A DNA stretch of 64,000 nt from Acidobacteriota bacterium (GCA_020853395.1 JADYYY010000011.1:186001-250000); one strand, 5' to 3'. Positions 44,366 through 52,800 are shown, counted from the first letter of the stretch. The notes: a model not told the origin generated them from the sequence alone. Made by a program: numbers and translations.

Positions 44366-44971
44366 ATGGCATGGCGGGGAACGTCGCCTTCGGATCCGGT
44401 GTCTATCGAGAAACCCATGCTGATGGTGCGCAGCAGCCGGCGACCGCTCGCTGCCCTGGCGAGCATGGTGATCCATGTCGTCCTCGCAGTCGTGGTGGTC
44501 GCGATCTCCTCCCGCGCGGCCGCGCGAGGTGCCGCCAGCGATCAACAGCCGCTCGGGTGGCAGCAGCTCGTGGGCGACGCGCCGCGGCGGTCGGTCGGCC
44601 CGGACGCGCTCGAAGCGATCCTCGGCGCGCCCGACGGCGTCGCGATTCGGCTTCTCAGCACGAACGGCACCGACGCGGTGGGTCTCGCCTGGTGGAGCCC
44701 GTCGCAGGGGATGTGGCTCGCTGTCGATCGCGTGGATCAGGCCGCGCGCCGGCGACGCTTCGATCTCTGGGTGCGTACGGGCAGCGCACGCAGCCCGTTG
44801 GGGACCATCGAGATTGACGAGCACGGCTCCGGACGGATGATCGCGCGGTTGACCAGCCCAGCGCCTCCATCGGGCTTCGCGGTCACGCTCGACGTGACGC
44901 CCCAGCGACGCGCGTGGGTGTGGCGAGCCTCGTCGCCGGTGTTGACCGGGACGGCGCAGGTGAGTCACTAG
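44366..44971 (+). CDS. RskA-like (anti-sigma-K C-terminal type) membrane protein
   Basis: A protein of up to 201 residues with one transmembrane segment (LASMVIHVVLAVVVVAI) and a C-terminal periplasmic part that follows the anti-sigma-K factor pattern (LAWWSPSQGMWLAVD, RRFDLWVRTGS, LGTIEIDEHGSG, PPSGFAVTLDV). The N-terminal zinc-binding anti-sigma domain is missing and no sigma-factor gene is adjacent, so it is either a stand-alone sensor or a remnant. The start is uncertain (ATG 44366 or 44417). The match is by eye and tentative. Confidence 0.6.
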   Translation: MAWRGTSPSDPVSIEKPMLMVRSSRRPLAALASMVIHVVLAVVVVAISSRAAARGAASDQQPLGWQQLVGDAPRRSVGPDALEAILGAPDGVAIRLLSTNGTDAVGLAWWSPSQGMWLAVDRVDQAARRRRFDLWVRTGSARSPLGTIEIDEHGSGRMIARLTSPAPPSGFAVTLDVTPQRRAWVWRASSPVLTGTAQVSH

Positions 44972-45233
44972 ACACTATCTCAGCAGTCGTCGAGCGCGAT
45001 GGTCGCCATCGTTCGCTGGATCACGACACACCCCCTTCGACGCGTCACATTTCAGCGGTCACTGCGATGCTCGACATCGTGACCGCCTCTCTCAGCGCGC
45101 GGGCAGATGTCTGGCGCCGCAGGGCACGGGGCAACGGGAGACGTCGAGCGGCTCCCAGCGGCTCGTCACGCGGCGGGAATATCATGTCGAGGAGATCCTC
45201 GGTCCGGCTGAACTCCTTCTGGAGGCTCCTCTG

Positions 45234-45734
45234 ATGAAACGCGTGTCGAAGACATGGAACGGCGTGATGATCGCGGCCACTGCGGCCGTCCTGCTCGCGT
45301 GTGCAACGGTATCGGCGCAGGAGATGAAGCCGTTCCTGACGCTGAAGACCGCGAAGGCGATGGCCGAGGCGGCCGAGAAGAAAGCCATCGCCATGGGCAT
45401 CAAGGTCCACATCGCCATCGTGGACGACGGCGGCAACTTGAAGTACTACCTGCGCCAAGACGGCGCGCCGCTGGTCGCGGAGAAGATCTCGCAGATGAAG
45501 GCGTTCACGGCGGTGGCGATGGAGAAGTCGACCGCGGAAGTCGGTGAGGTCTCCAAGGGCGAAACGCCCGGCATCGAGCTCGTGCCCAATCTCATCAAGT
45601 TCGGCGGCGGGATTCCGATCAAGAACGCCAAGGGACAGATTCTCGGCGGCATCGGCGTCAGCGGCGCGTCGAAGGAAGACGATGCGACGTGCGCGCAGGC
45701 GGGGATCGACGCGGTCAAGGCGTTGCTCAACTGA
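45234..45734 (+). CDS. Exported GlcG/HbpS-family protein
   Basis: A 166-residue protein with signal peptide containing a possible lipobox (LLAC at 20-23) or ordinary cleavage at VSAQ. The mature part is the GlcG/HbpS (Haem_degrading) fold: LTLKTAKAMAEAAEKKA, HIAIVDDGGNLKYYLRQDGA, GGGIPIKNAKGQILGGIGVS and DDATCAQAGIDAV. Family members bind haem or small cofactors and protect against oxidative damage; some sit with PQQ or glycolate oxidation genes. It is monocistronic; the hairpin TCGGCCG-TT-CGGCCGA directly after the stop (45736-45751) may end transcription. Confidence 0.9.
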   Translation: MKRVSKTWNGVMIAATAAVLLACATVSAQEMKPFLTLKTAKAMAEAAEKKAIAMGIKVHIAIVDDGGNLKYYLRQDGAPLVAEKISQMKAFTAVAMEKSTAEVGEVSKGETPGIELVPNLIKFGGGIPIKNAKGQILGGIGVSGASKEDDATCAQAGIDAVKALLN

Positions 45735-45932
45735 GTCGGCCGTTCGGCCGAGGGCATCGAATTCGTGCGTCGTTCGCTCTGCGTCGTCGCGTTTCCGCGG
45801 CGCAACCGAACGAACAGTCGAATGCGACGCACCTGTTCGCTGAGGCGGGGCCGCATTGCTGGCTGCACCGCCATCTGATGCCAGACGGCAGCGGTCGCAC
45901 GATGAGAACGGCTGCGCGTTCGTGAGCTGCAC

Positions 45933-46145
45933 TTAGGTTGTGGTGAACGGGTAGGCGGGCTTGATCTCTCGATTGAAGTAGCTGCCCTTCGAGGGCGCGG
46001 CCAGGAACGCGGCCGCCACGCTGGGCGGCACGCCGTGGTAGCGATACGTGTTGCCGGAGAGGAATCGCACGAACAGCTCCTGCGAGTCGGCGTCGTAGCC
46101 AATCGCCTCGATGCTCGTCGACACAACCTGCACCATGTCAGGCAT
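45933..46145 (-). CDS. KTSC-domain small protein
   Basis: A 70-residue cytoplasmic protein consisting of one KTSC domain: VSTSIEAIGYDADSQELFVR, GNTYRYHGVPPSVAAAFLAA and SKGSYFNREIKPAYP. The domain is named after the C-terminal half of some lysyl-tRNA synthetases and is widespread as a small stand-alone protein of unknown role. ATG 46145 was chosen for its ribosome site (GGAGGAGCCG), although the frame is open to 46331. It is too short for most gene finders but the domain is complete. Confidence 0.85.
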   Translation of the reverse strand: MPDMVQVVSTSIEAIGYDADSQELFVRFLSGNTYRYHGVPPSVAAAFLAAPSKGSYFNREIKPAYPFTTT

Positions 46146-46341
46146 CGGCTCCTCCATGCGAAGGGCACGACCTGGATCGCGGCCCGAAGGCCCAGTCTCG
46201 CCTGTTGTCGGGTGGCACGGTAGCGACGCACGAAACGCTCGCGGCGTTTGCTCGACCAAGTTCACGGTGCTGCTGAGCACTCCGCATGGTTGAACAGAGA
46301 GGACGAGCGCGTCCCCGTGATCGAGTCGCACGGACCAGTGA

Positions 46342-46378
46342 GCAGCGGCGGCCTCGGTCTTCGCAAGGCCGCCGCTGC
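46342..46378 (-). terminator. 13-bp stem hairpin after the DinB gene
   Basis: GCAGCGGCGGCCT (46342-46354) and AGGCCGCCGCTGC (46366-46378) pair perfectly around an 11-base loop, 10 bp past the DinB stop on the minus strand. A T-run is lacking, so termination would depend on the stem alone or on Rho; it may also protect the mRNA 3' end. Confidence 0.55.
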
Positions 46379-46387
46379 CCGCTGTGC

Positions 46388-46948
46388 CTACTTGCTCCAG
46401 GGCGGAACCACCGCGTTGGACCGCGCATAGGCAATCGACTGGCCGAGGTGCTCGTGCTGATCGAAGAGCAGCATGAGGCTGGCACCCAGCTTCGTCGTGT
46501 CGCGGCCGAACAGCCGGACGGGTGCGTTCAAGTCCGCGTCCGACAGCCCGGCGATCGTCTGTCGCAGCGTGTCGTAGGTGCTCTTCAGATCGGCCTGCAG
46601 TTGTGCCGGGTCGGTGACGGGCGTATTGCCGCTCATGCCGCCGCCACGACCCTGACCTGCCGCGCCGGTGAGGACGTTGTTGAGCATCCGGTTCTCGCTG
46701 ACGATCAGATTGAAGACGTCAGTGACGGACCTGACGCCCTGGCCGGGCTTCCAGTCGTACTTGCCGGCCATCACGCGAGCCAGCCCTGTGAACTTGTCCG
46801 ACAGGGTGGTCATGTCCGCAGCCAGCGTCGCCTGTATCTTCGCGGGCTGTGCCGGCGCGGTGTTCTGTTGAGCGTGAAGCGCAGTGACGGTGAGCCCGGC
46901 GATGATCGCCATCGCGCGGGCGGCGTGTCGAACGTGACCCTTCGTCAT
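46388..46948 (-). CDS. Exported DinB-like protein
   Basis: A 186-residue protein with signal peptide (RAMAIIAGLTVTALHA) and a DinB/YfiT-like four-helix bundle: LAADMTTLSDKFTGLARVM, VFNLIVSENRMLNNVLTG and LMLLFDQHEHLGQSIAYARS. The metal-ligand pattern of the fold is reduced: the DQHEHLGQ histidines are present, while the first-helix His is not obvious. DinB-fold enzymes are thiol-dependent S-transferases in the cytoplasm, so exported versions, common in Acidobacteriota, have unknown roles. It lies 29 bp after the beta-helix gene in the same operon. Confidence 0.82.
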   Translation of the reverse strand: MTKGHVRHAARAMAIIAGLTVTALHAQQNTAPAQPAKIQATLAADMTTLSDKFTGLARVMAGKYDWKPGQGVRSVTDVFNLIVSENRMLNNVLTGAAGQGRGGGMSGNTPVTDPAQLQADLKSTYDTLRQTIAGLSDADLNAPVRLFGRDTTKLGASLMLLFDQHEHLGQSIAYARSNAVVPPWSK

Positions 46949-46977
46949 GAATCCCTCTCCTGTTGTGACCTTGTTGG

Positions 46978-48156
46978 CTACGGCGTCGATGTCGTGAACA
47001 GGCCGGCGCCGATCGTCGCCGCCGGCGAGCCGGCCGCCGGATGCAGGTAGTTGCGCTTCGTCGAGTCGCGTTCGAGTTCGACCGGCTGGTCGACGATTCT
47101 CGTGCCCGACATCTGTAGAAACGACGGATCGATGTCGGCGAACTCGACGCGCGCGCCCGTGCCGGTACCGGCCAGCTTCTTGTTGCCGCCGAAGTAGCTG
47201 TCGATGACCCCGTAGGGCGTCCGCTCCTGCGTACCGCCACCGAGCTGGGCGCGCCCACCGGCGGCATCGGCTTGGGCCGACGCGCCGCTCTGGTAGATCC
47301 AGACGTAGTTGGCGCCGGTGACGACGTTCTTGCGATAGTCGAAATCCCCGGCAATGCCCGCGGTCCAGACCGTACTACTGTACATGCCATCGAACACACA
47401 GTGGCGCATCGCGTGGCCGGTGCTGCCTGGCGTCCAGTACACGACCGCATCCTTCGTGTAGCCTCGGAACACGCAGTTGCGGACGACGACGCTGTCGCCG
47501 TGCGCGATCACGCCGACGTGAAGTGAAGCGATCAGCTCATCGCTCGCGAACAGACACTGCGCGATCTCCAGATCTTCGAGCGAGCGATTGAACCGCGCGA
47601 TCGCATAGAGACGCTTCTTCATGCCCGGTTGCGGCGTCTCCATGACAGGCTGGCCGAGGATCTTGAGACCCTGCACCGTGACGTGGCTGGTCTCGACCAG
47701 GAGGCCGTTGGCGGCGCCACCCAGCGGATCCGGCCGGCCGTTCCAGGTGGACGGGACGGGCATCGTGTGGATCAACGTCGGCATCCGGCCCATGTGCCAG
47801 GACGGATCGTCGGGCAGGACCTCTGCCCGAATCGTCAGACGGTCCCTTCTGCTGAACGTTCGGCGCGACGGTTCGAGGAGCGTCGGTTCCGCGACGGAGT
47901 ACACGCCTTCGGCGAGCACGATCGTCATGGGACCGGCACCCGTGCTCTCGTTCACGCGGCGCGCGGCTTCGGCCAGCGAGCGCAGCGGCCTCTCCACAGC
48001 TCCGGTGTTGGTATCGGAGCCCGTCGACGGGTTGAGGTGCAGCGTCTGCCCCGAGACGCCTCCTTGAACGCGCGCTTCCGCTCGAGCGGGCGGACGCGCG
48101 CCGAGCACACCGGCCGCCACGGCGCCGACCGTCGTGATCGCTTGTCGTCTGTTCAT
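46978..48156 (-). CDS. Tat-exported right-handed beta-helix protein
   Basis: A 392-residue protein with Tat signal (NRRQAITTVGAVAAGVLG). It has the DUF1565-type entry (LHLNPSTGSDTNTG, RPLRSLAEAARRV, MTIVLAEGVYSV), then parallel-helix coils (VTVQGLKILGQ, LEIAQCLFASD, VVVRNCVFRGYTKDAVVYW, HAMRHCVFDGMY) typical of pectate-lyase-like or polysaccharide-binding folds. No catalytic residues can be named with confidence. First gene of the operon with DinB; divergent from the ECF sigma factor. Probable action on an exported polysaccharide (inference). Confidence 0.85.
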   Translation of the reverse strand: MNRRQAITTVGAVAAGVLGARPPARAEARVQGGVSGQTLHLNPSTGSDTNTGAVERPLRSLAEAARRVNESTGAGPMTIVLAEGVYSVAEPTLLEPSRRTFSRRDRLTIRAEVLPDDPSWHMGRMPTLIHTMPVPSTWNGRPDPLGGAANGLLVETSHVTVQGLKILGQPVMETPQPGMKKRLYAIARFNRSLEDLEIAQCLFASDELIASLHVGVIAHGDSVVVRNCVFRGYTKDAVVYWTPGSTGHAMRHCVFDGMYSSTVWTAGIAGDFDYRKNVVTGANYVWIYQSGASAQADAAGGRAQLGGGTQERTPYGVIDSYFGGNKKLAGTGTGARVEFADIDPSFLQMSGTRIVDQPVELERDSTKRNYLHPAAGSPAATIGAGLFTTSTP

Positions 48157-48284
48157 CTGCCAGTCTCCTTGTCGAACCTTTGGACGACCGGGCTCCGCGA
48201 AGTGTGAAAAGACGCAGCGGTCCTGTCACCGTCGGGCCGTTTCACAGATGCCCTGCGAATGTCGTCAAATCCGGTGGGGACACC

Positions 48285-49106
48285 ATGACGGACCGTTCCG
48301 CTCTCGAAGACCTCGCCCGGCTCGCCATTGACGGAGACAGGGGGGCCCTGGATCTCGTGCTTCGTGAGCTGCAGCCCGATGTCTACGGCCTTGCTCTGCG
48401 GATGCTCTGGAACAAGGAGGATGCGGAGGATGCGACGCAGGAGATTCTCGTCCGGCTCGTGACGCGCCTGTCGCAGTTCGACTTCCGCAGCCGACTCCGC
48501 ACCTGGGCCTACCGCGTGGCCGTCAACTACGTCCTCGATGTGAAGAAGAGCGCGGTGGAACGGCTGCACCTGAGCTTCGAGCGATTTGCCGACAACTTGA
48601 CCAGCAATCTCGACGTCCAGGTGACCAGCTCAGATGTCGAACAGTCCGTGCTGATCGAAGAGGTGAAGGTCGGCTGCACGCTCGCCATGCTGCAGTGCCT
48701 CGACCGGCCGCATCGGTTGGCATACGTCCTCGGCGAGATCATGGAGCTGTCCGGTCCGGAAGCCGCAGAGGCCTTGGGGATCTCGCCCGAGCTCTTCCGC
48801 AAGCGGCTCCAGCACGCACGGGCCGCGGTCGTGTCGTTCACGCGGTCGTACTGCGGCCTGGCCTCTGACGCGGCGCCGTGCCGATGCCACCGGCAGGTTC
48901 CCGCCGCCGTTCGGGACGGCCGGGCGGACGTCCAGCACCTGACGTTCGCGACGTCACGGGCGTCATTCGAGAAAACGAGAGCCAAGGTTCGTCAGGTCGA
49001 CGAAGCCCGGTGGGCGTTGGAAGTGCATCGAACGAGTCAGCCCAAGGCCTCCACGGTGGACTTCGCCCGTCGTCTTCTGGAAACGGTCGACGGCCTGGAC
49101 GGGTAG
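48285..49106 (+). CDS. ECF-type RNA polymerase sigma factor with Cys/His C-terminal extension
   Basis: A 273-residue sigma70-family factor. Region 2 covers about 25-90 (LRMLWNKEDAEDATQEILVR, FDFRSRLRTWAYRVAVNYVL) and region 4 about 130-190 (QCLDRPHRLAYVLGEIMELS, EAAEALGISPELFRKRLQHA). About 80 residues follow, beginning YCGLASDAAPCRCHRQV, a Cys/His cluster that could bind a metal or redox cue and replace an anti-sigma partner, since none is adjacent. The ATG at 48285 begins the conserved domain; the frame is open to 48180. The control region holds TGTGAAA (48203) and TTTCACA (48240) as an inverted pair. Confidence 0.88.
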   Translation: MTDRSALEDLARLAIDGDRGALDLVLRELQPDVYGLALRMLWNKEDAEDATQEILVRLVTRLSQFDFRSRLRTWAYRVAVNYVLDVKKSAVERLHLSFERFADNLTSNLDVQVTSSDVEQSVLIEEVKVGCTLAMLQCLDRPHRLAYVLGEIMELSGPEAAEALGISPELFRKRLQHARAAVVSFTRSYCGLASDAAPCRCHRQVPAAVRDGRADVQHLTFATSRASFEKTRAKVRQVDEARWALEVHRTSQPKASTVDFARRLLETVDGLDG

Positions 49107-49227
49107 CCGTACTCCTCGACGGGGTCCTGCCAGATCCGTTGCAGGCTCGAGCCCGCTGCGTTGACCCTGCGGCACGCGTACGACGCGGATTGCGCTGCCG
49201 ATCCAGCGGGGAGTTGCCCCGAACCTC

Positions 49228-49256
49228 GTGACACTTGTCACCCGCCGTCCGTGACA
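49228..49256. promoter_or_regulatory. Possible operator: GTGACA-N2-TGTCAC plus third half-site
   Basis: A perfect dyad GTGACA (49228-49233)/TGTCAC (49236-49241) followed 9 bp later by another GTGACA (49251-49256). It lies about 95-120 bp upstream of the first gene of the two-component operon (49351) in a 244-bp gap, a plausible position for an activator such as the operon's own NarL-type regulator. Confidence 0.5.
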
Positions 49257-49350
49257 ATCCCCACTGTTGGCGACGTGTGCCGCGCGACAACATGGCGTCC
49301 TCGACGCCGGAGCCGACAAGGTTCGGCTTGCACGGCAGGAGGACGACAGC

Positions 49351-49899
49351 ATGAGAACGCGAATGCGGCTATCGGCGTGGCTCGTCGGCGCGGCAGCAGT
49401 CGGTCTGACGTCTGTCGCCGCAGCCGGCGGCCGGCTGCAGGATTCCGCGGACGCCGCACGCCGGCGGCTCGGATATTTCACCGGTGAATGGCGAACGGAC
49501 GGTGAGATCCGACCTGATCTGCGTGCACCGTTTGCCGCGTTCACGTCGGTCGACCATGGGCGGTGGTTCGACGGCGAGCACTTCGTCGTCGTCGAAGCGC
49601 GTTCATCGTCGCTCAACGGCGTGCAGGTTCAACTGTCGGTCCTCGGCTACGATCCGGTCCGACACGTGTACACCTTCCGGTCGTTCAATAGCCGTGGCAT
49701 CGAGACCGCGGCGACCGGAGTCTTCGATGGTGCACGCTGGATCTGCGAGAGCGCGGCCGGCCAGCCGGCACTCAGGGTCCGGCACGAGATCACGGTTGTA
49801 TCGGACGTCGAGTACCGATTTCAGTTCGCGGTGGCGAACGGCGATGGGCCCTGGCTGACGTTCGCGCGCGGCACGGCCGTCAAGACGTCGTTGCGGTGA
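49351..49899 (+). CDS. Exported DUF1579-like protein
   Basis: A 182-residue protein with signal peptide (MRLSAWLVGAAAVGLTSVAA). The mature sequence is a lipocalin-like sandwich of the DUF1579 kind: RRLGYFTGEWRTDGEIR, VQLSVLGYDPVRHVYTFRSF, ATGVFDGARWICES. Function unknown. AGGAGGACGACAGC gives a very good start. It is the first gene of a five-gene operon, 12 bp before the sensor kinase gene, so it may be the sensed or controlled product of that system. Confidence 0.8.
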   Translation: MRTRMRLSAWLVGAAAVGLTSVAAAGGRLQDSADAARRRLGYFTGEWRTDGEIRPDLRAPFAAFTSVDHGRWFDGEHFVVVEARSSSLNGVQVQLSVLGYDPVRHVYTFRSFNSRGIETAATGVFDGARWICESAAGQPALRVRHEITVVSDVEYRFQFAVANGDGPWLTFARGTAVKTSLR

Positions 49900-49911
49900 T
49901 CGGAGCACGGG

Positions 49912-51006
49912 ATGCACCTTCGGCCGCTTCCGTCCGAGTCTCATCCGAAGCTGAAGTACTTGTGGCTCGTCTACATCGCGTCTCCACTGTCGTTTCTGAT
50001 CTCGGCTGATCCGGGCGGTGCCTCGCCGGTTGTTCCGACGCTCTTGTCGATCGCGGCATTCCTGCCGCTCTATTTCTGGGGATATCGGACGACGGGCCTT
50101 ATGGCCGGGGTGCCGATCGGTGGGATGACCGCGCTCGGCGCCTGGTTGATGCCGCTCAATCCTGGCGGAAGCGTCTTCTTCTTGTATGCCGGCACGCTCA
50201 CATGTCGCGTTGACCGCCCGCGTGCCGGCGTGGTGATTCTTGCGGGCATCGTGGTCGTCATCACACTTGAACGGGTGGCCGGGTTGATCGCCACGACGTC
50301 GTGGGCGTGGACGACGGGCGCCACGCTGATGTTCGGCGGACTGGCGATGTACTTCACCGAGGTAGGCCGCAAGCTCAAGACCGCGCAGGACGAGGCACGC
50401 CATATGGCGGTCGTTGCCGAGCGTGAACGGATCGGCCGCGATCTTCATGATTTGCTCGGCCATACCCTCTCTGTGATCGCGTTGAAATCCGACCTCGCGG
50501 CCAGGCTGGCACGCGCCGATCCCGACCGCTGTCTTGCGGAACTGACCGACGTGCAGCGCATCTCGCGCGAGGCGCTCGCTCAGGTCCGGGAGGCCGTCTA
50601 TCCGACGCAAGCACTGAGCCTCGCTCGTCAGGTTTCCGGAGCGGAGGCGGCGCTGACCGCGGCCGGAATCGCGCTGGACGTAGACCTTCCGAGCATCACT
50701 CTTGGCGTGAGCGACGAGCGTGTGCTGGCCTGGATCGTCCGAGAGGCGACCACCAACATCATCCGTCATGCCAGCGCGCGACGCTGCACCATCAGTGTGC
50801 GGCAGGATGCGGACGCGGTCCGGCTCGAGATTGCAGACGACGGGCGAGGGGGCGAGATTCGGGAGGGGACTGGCTTCCGGAGTATGCGGGCCCGGGTGGC
50901 GGACTGCGACGGGACGTTCGAGTACGACTCTTCGACGGGCGTACGGCTCCAGGTGACGCTGCCGGCGATCCACACGGTCGCGCGCGTGCCGGAGGCGCTG
51001 ACGTGA
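49912..51006 (+). CDS. Sensor histidine kinase, DesK/NarL class
   Basis: A 364-residue membrane kinase. Four to five helices fill residues 15-148 (LPLYFWGYRTTGLMAGV, VVILAGIVVVITLERVAG), with no large periplasmic domain, so it probably senses the membrane or an intramembrane signal, as DesK does. HisKA_3 motif ERERIGRDLHDLLGHTLSVI has the phospho-accepting His179. The ATPase has EATTNIIRHASA (N-box) and ADDGRGG. Its stop overlaps the response-regulator start (GTGA). Partner: the regulator at 51003. Confidence 0.93.
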   Translation: MHLRPLPSESHPKLKYLWLVYIASPLSFLISADPGGASPVVPTLLSIAAFLPLYFWGYRTTGLMAGVPIGGMTALGAWLMPLNPGGSVFFLYAGTLTCRVDRPRAGVVILAGIVVVITLERVAGLIATTSWAWTTGATLMFGGLAMYFTEVGRKLKTAQDEARHMAVVAERERIGRDLHDLLGHTLSVIALKSDLAARLARADPDRCLAELTDVQRISREALAQVREAVYPTQALSLARQVSGAEAALTAAGIALDVDLPSITLGVSDERVLAWIVREATTNIIRHASARRCTISVRQDADAVRLEIADDGRGGEIREGTGFRSMRARVADCDGTFEYDSSTGVRLQVTLPAIHTVARVPEALT

Positions 51007-51605
51007 TCCGCATCCTGGTGGCCGAGGATCAGGGCATGGTGCTGGGCGCGCTGGCCGCGCTTCTGTCCATCGAGCCCGATTTCGAAGTCGTGGCACAGGT
51101 TCGCGATGGCCAGGCCGCGCTGGAGGCCGCGCTCGCCCTGCGGCCGGACATCGTGCTGACCGACATCGAGATGCCGGGGATGAGCGGACTGGATCTGGCG
51201 AAGGAGTTGGCGCGACAGGGCGCCGCGACGCGTGTCGTCGTGTTGACCACGTTCGCACGCCCCGGATTCCTGCGGCGCGCCCTGGACGCGCGCGTGGCCG
51301 GCTACCTGCTGAAGGATGCCCCGTCCACCGAACTCGCCGGCGCGATCCGCCGCGTGTTCGACGGCGGGCGCGTCATTGCGCCTGAGCTGGCCAGCTCGGC
51401 ATGGGAGGAAGCGGATCCGCTCACAGATCGTGAGCGCGAGGTTCTTCGCCTGGCAGCGGACGGGTTGACGGGAGCCGAGATCGCTTCGGCGCTCGGACTC
51501 TCGGATGGCACCGTTCGCAACTACTTGTCCGAGGTGCTGAGCAAGCTCGGTGCTCGAAACCGGATCGAGGCCGTTCGCTTGGCCCGCAACAAGGGATGGC
51601 TGTAG
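51003..51605 (+). CDS. Response regulator, NarL/LuxR class
   Basis: A 200-residue regulator. The receiver domain (1-120) has the acidic pair ED (8-9), phospho-acceptor Asp54 in VLTDIEMPGMSG, Thr in VVLTTFARPG and Lys in YLLKDAPS. The LuxR-type helix-turn-helix (about 138-197) reads LTDREREVLRLAADGLTGAE and DGTVRNYLSEVLSKLGARNR. GTG start overlaps the kinase stop (GTGA), so kinase and regulator are translationally coupled. Most like DesR-type regulators. The dyad at 49228-49256 is a candidate binding site. Confidence 0.95.
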   Translation: MIRILVAEDQGMVLGALAALLSIEPDFEVVAQVRDGQAALEAALALRPDIVLTDIEMPGMSGLDLAKELARQGAATRVVVLTTFARPGFLRRALDARVAGYLLKDAPSTELAGAIRRVFDGGRVIAPELASSAWEEADPLTDREREVLRLAADGLTGAEIASALGLSDGTVRNYLSEVLSKLGARNRIEAVRLARNKGWL

Positions 51606-51607
51606 CC

Positions 51608-52144
51608 ATGACGATCCATCTGTCCGTGCGTAGGACGCTGGCCTATCTCACGGACATCATGCTGCTCTTCGCGGCGCTGGCCACGACAGGGGCAGTCGTA
51701 CAGCGAGTTTTTGGCCTGCGGCAGGCGGCGGCCGAGCACGTGTGGCTGGCCGCCGTGCTGACGTTCTCCGTCCCGACCTGGATGTACTTCATGACGAGCG
51801 ACCGATCGGCAGGGGGAGCCACGGCGGGCAAGTGGTTGCTGGGGCTGTGCGTGACCATGCCGCACGGCGCGCGGCTCGGCATCGGAACGTCGATCCTTCG
51901 CACCGGCGTGAAACTGCTTCCGTGGGAACTGGTTCACGCGTCTGCGTTCGCGTTCGGCCATCCAGGCGGAGCTCTCAACTCAATTCAGATCGCGGGCCTG
52001 GCGATTGGGGGTGCCGCCGCGCTGGTCTACTTTGCGGTTGCGGTCGCGACGGGCGGGCGGCGCAGCGTTCATGACCTCGCGGCTGGAACGTGCGTGCAGC
52101 GCAGGAGGCTCGAGCGACTCGTCAGATTGCGAGATGAGGCGTGA
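51608..52144 (+). CDS. RDD-family membrane protein
   Basis: A 178-residue RDD protein: RRTLAYLTDIMLLFAALATT in the first helix (the R..D..D pattern is partly altered), GATAGKWLLGLCVTMPHGAR in the second block and GGRRSVHDLAAGTCVQRRR at the end, the typical RDD finish. RDD proteins are small integral membrane proteins, some with cation-exchange activity. It is 2 bp from the response-regulator stop (ATG 51608 preferred over 51596) and overlaps the next gene (GTGA). Confidence 0.88.
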   Translation: MTIHLSVRRTLAYLTDIMLLFAALATTGAVVQRVFGLRQAAAEHVWLAAVLTFSVPTWMYFMTSDRSAGGATAGKWLLGLCVTMPHGARLGIGTSILRTGVKLLPWELVHASAFAFGHPGGALNSIQIAGLAIGGAAALVYFAVAVATGGRRSVHDLAAGTCVQRRRLERLVRLRDEA

Positions 52145-52800
52145 CCTACCGGCAGTTCGTGTGGGGACTCTCGACCGGTATCGGTGTGCTGGCCACGGCC
52201 GGCGCGTTCTGGCTGATACTCGGCGTTCTGCGCGGTCTGCCCCAGGCCATTCGGGATCCGCCGGTCTCGATTGGATTCGCCGTGATTGTCGCTGGAACGC
52301 TGGCGATCCTGCTGAAGGGGATCGTCAAGCTTCGGATCAAGGCGACTGGCTTCAACCTCGCGGAGCTTCGCCGGACGCAGACCCCTTCAGCACGGCGTGC
52401 CATGCGCAGGGCCTTTCTTCTGGTCAACGCCGGCCAGTTCGTTGCAACCGGCTCGCTCGTCGCGGCCAGCGTCAGCCTCGGCCGCCCGGACTTCATCTGG
52501 CCGCTCATCGGTATTGTGCTCGGTCTGCACTTCCTGCCGCTCGCGAGTCTCTTTCGGCTGCGCGCGTACTATGTGCTGGGCATCGCGGTCGCCTGTGTGT
52601 CTGCGATTGCCCTGCTGTTCGACGAGCCTGCGCGGATGCTCCTCTTGGGTACGGGCGTTGGCGGGAGTCTGTGGATGTGCGCGGTCTATCTGCTTCTCAA
52701 CGCGGATGCCGTTGCGGTCAAGGCGGTCGCGGGGGCTGGAGTAGCGCCGAGGGGGCGCTGCACATCGACCCGAGCGCACGCCGGCGGGAGCGAACGCTAG
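52141..52800 (+). CDS. Six-helix membrane protein of unknown function
   Basis: A 219-residue inner-membrane protein with about six helices (GLSTGIGVLATAGAFWLILG, IGFAVIVAGTLAILLKGIV, LVNAGQFVATGSLVAASV, WPLIGIVLGLHFLPLASLF, YVLGIAVACVSAIALLF, LLLGTGVGGSLWMCAVYLL). The IGIVLGLHFLPLASLF segment resembles DUF7010-like proteins, a match made by eye. Last gene of the two-component operon, with a GTG start overlapping the RDD stop. It may be the effector or accessory of the kinase. Confidence 0.78.
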   Translation: MTYRQFVWGLSTGIGVLATAGAFWLILGVLRGLPQAIRDPPVSIGFAVIVAGTLAILLKGIVKLRIKATGFNLAELRRTQTPSARRAMRRAFLLVNAGQFVATGSLVAASVSLGRPDFIWPLIGIVLGLHFLPLASLFRLRAYYVLGIAVACVSAIALLFDEPARMLLLGTGVGGSLWMCAVYLLLNADAVAVKAVAGAGVAPRGRCTSTRAHAGGSER

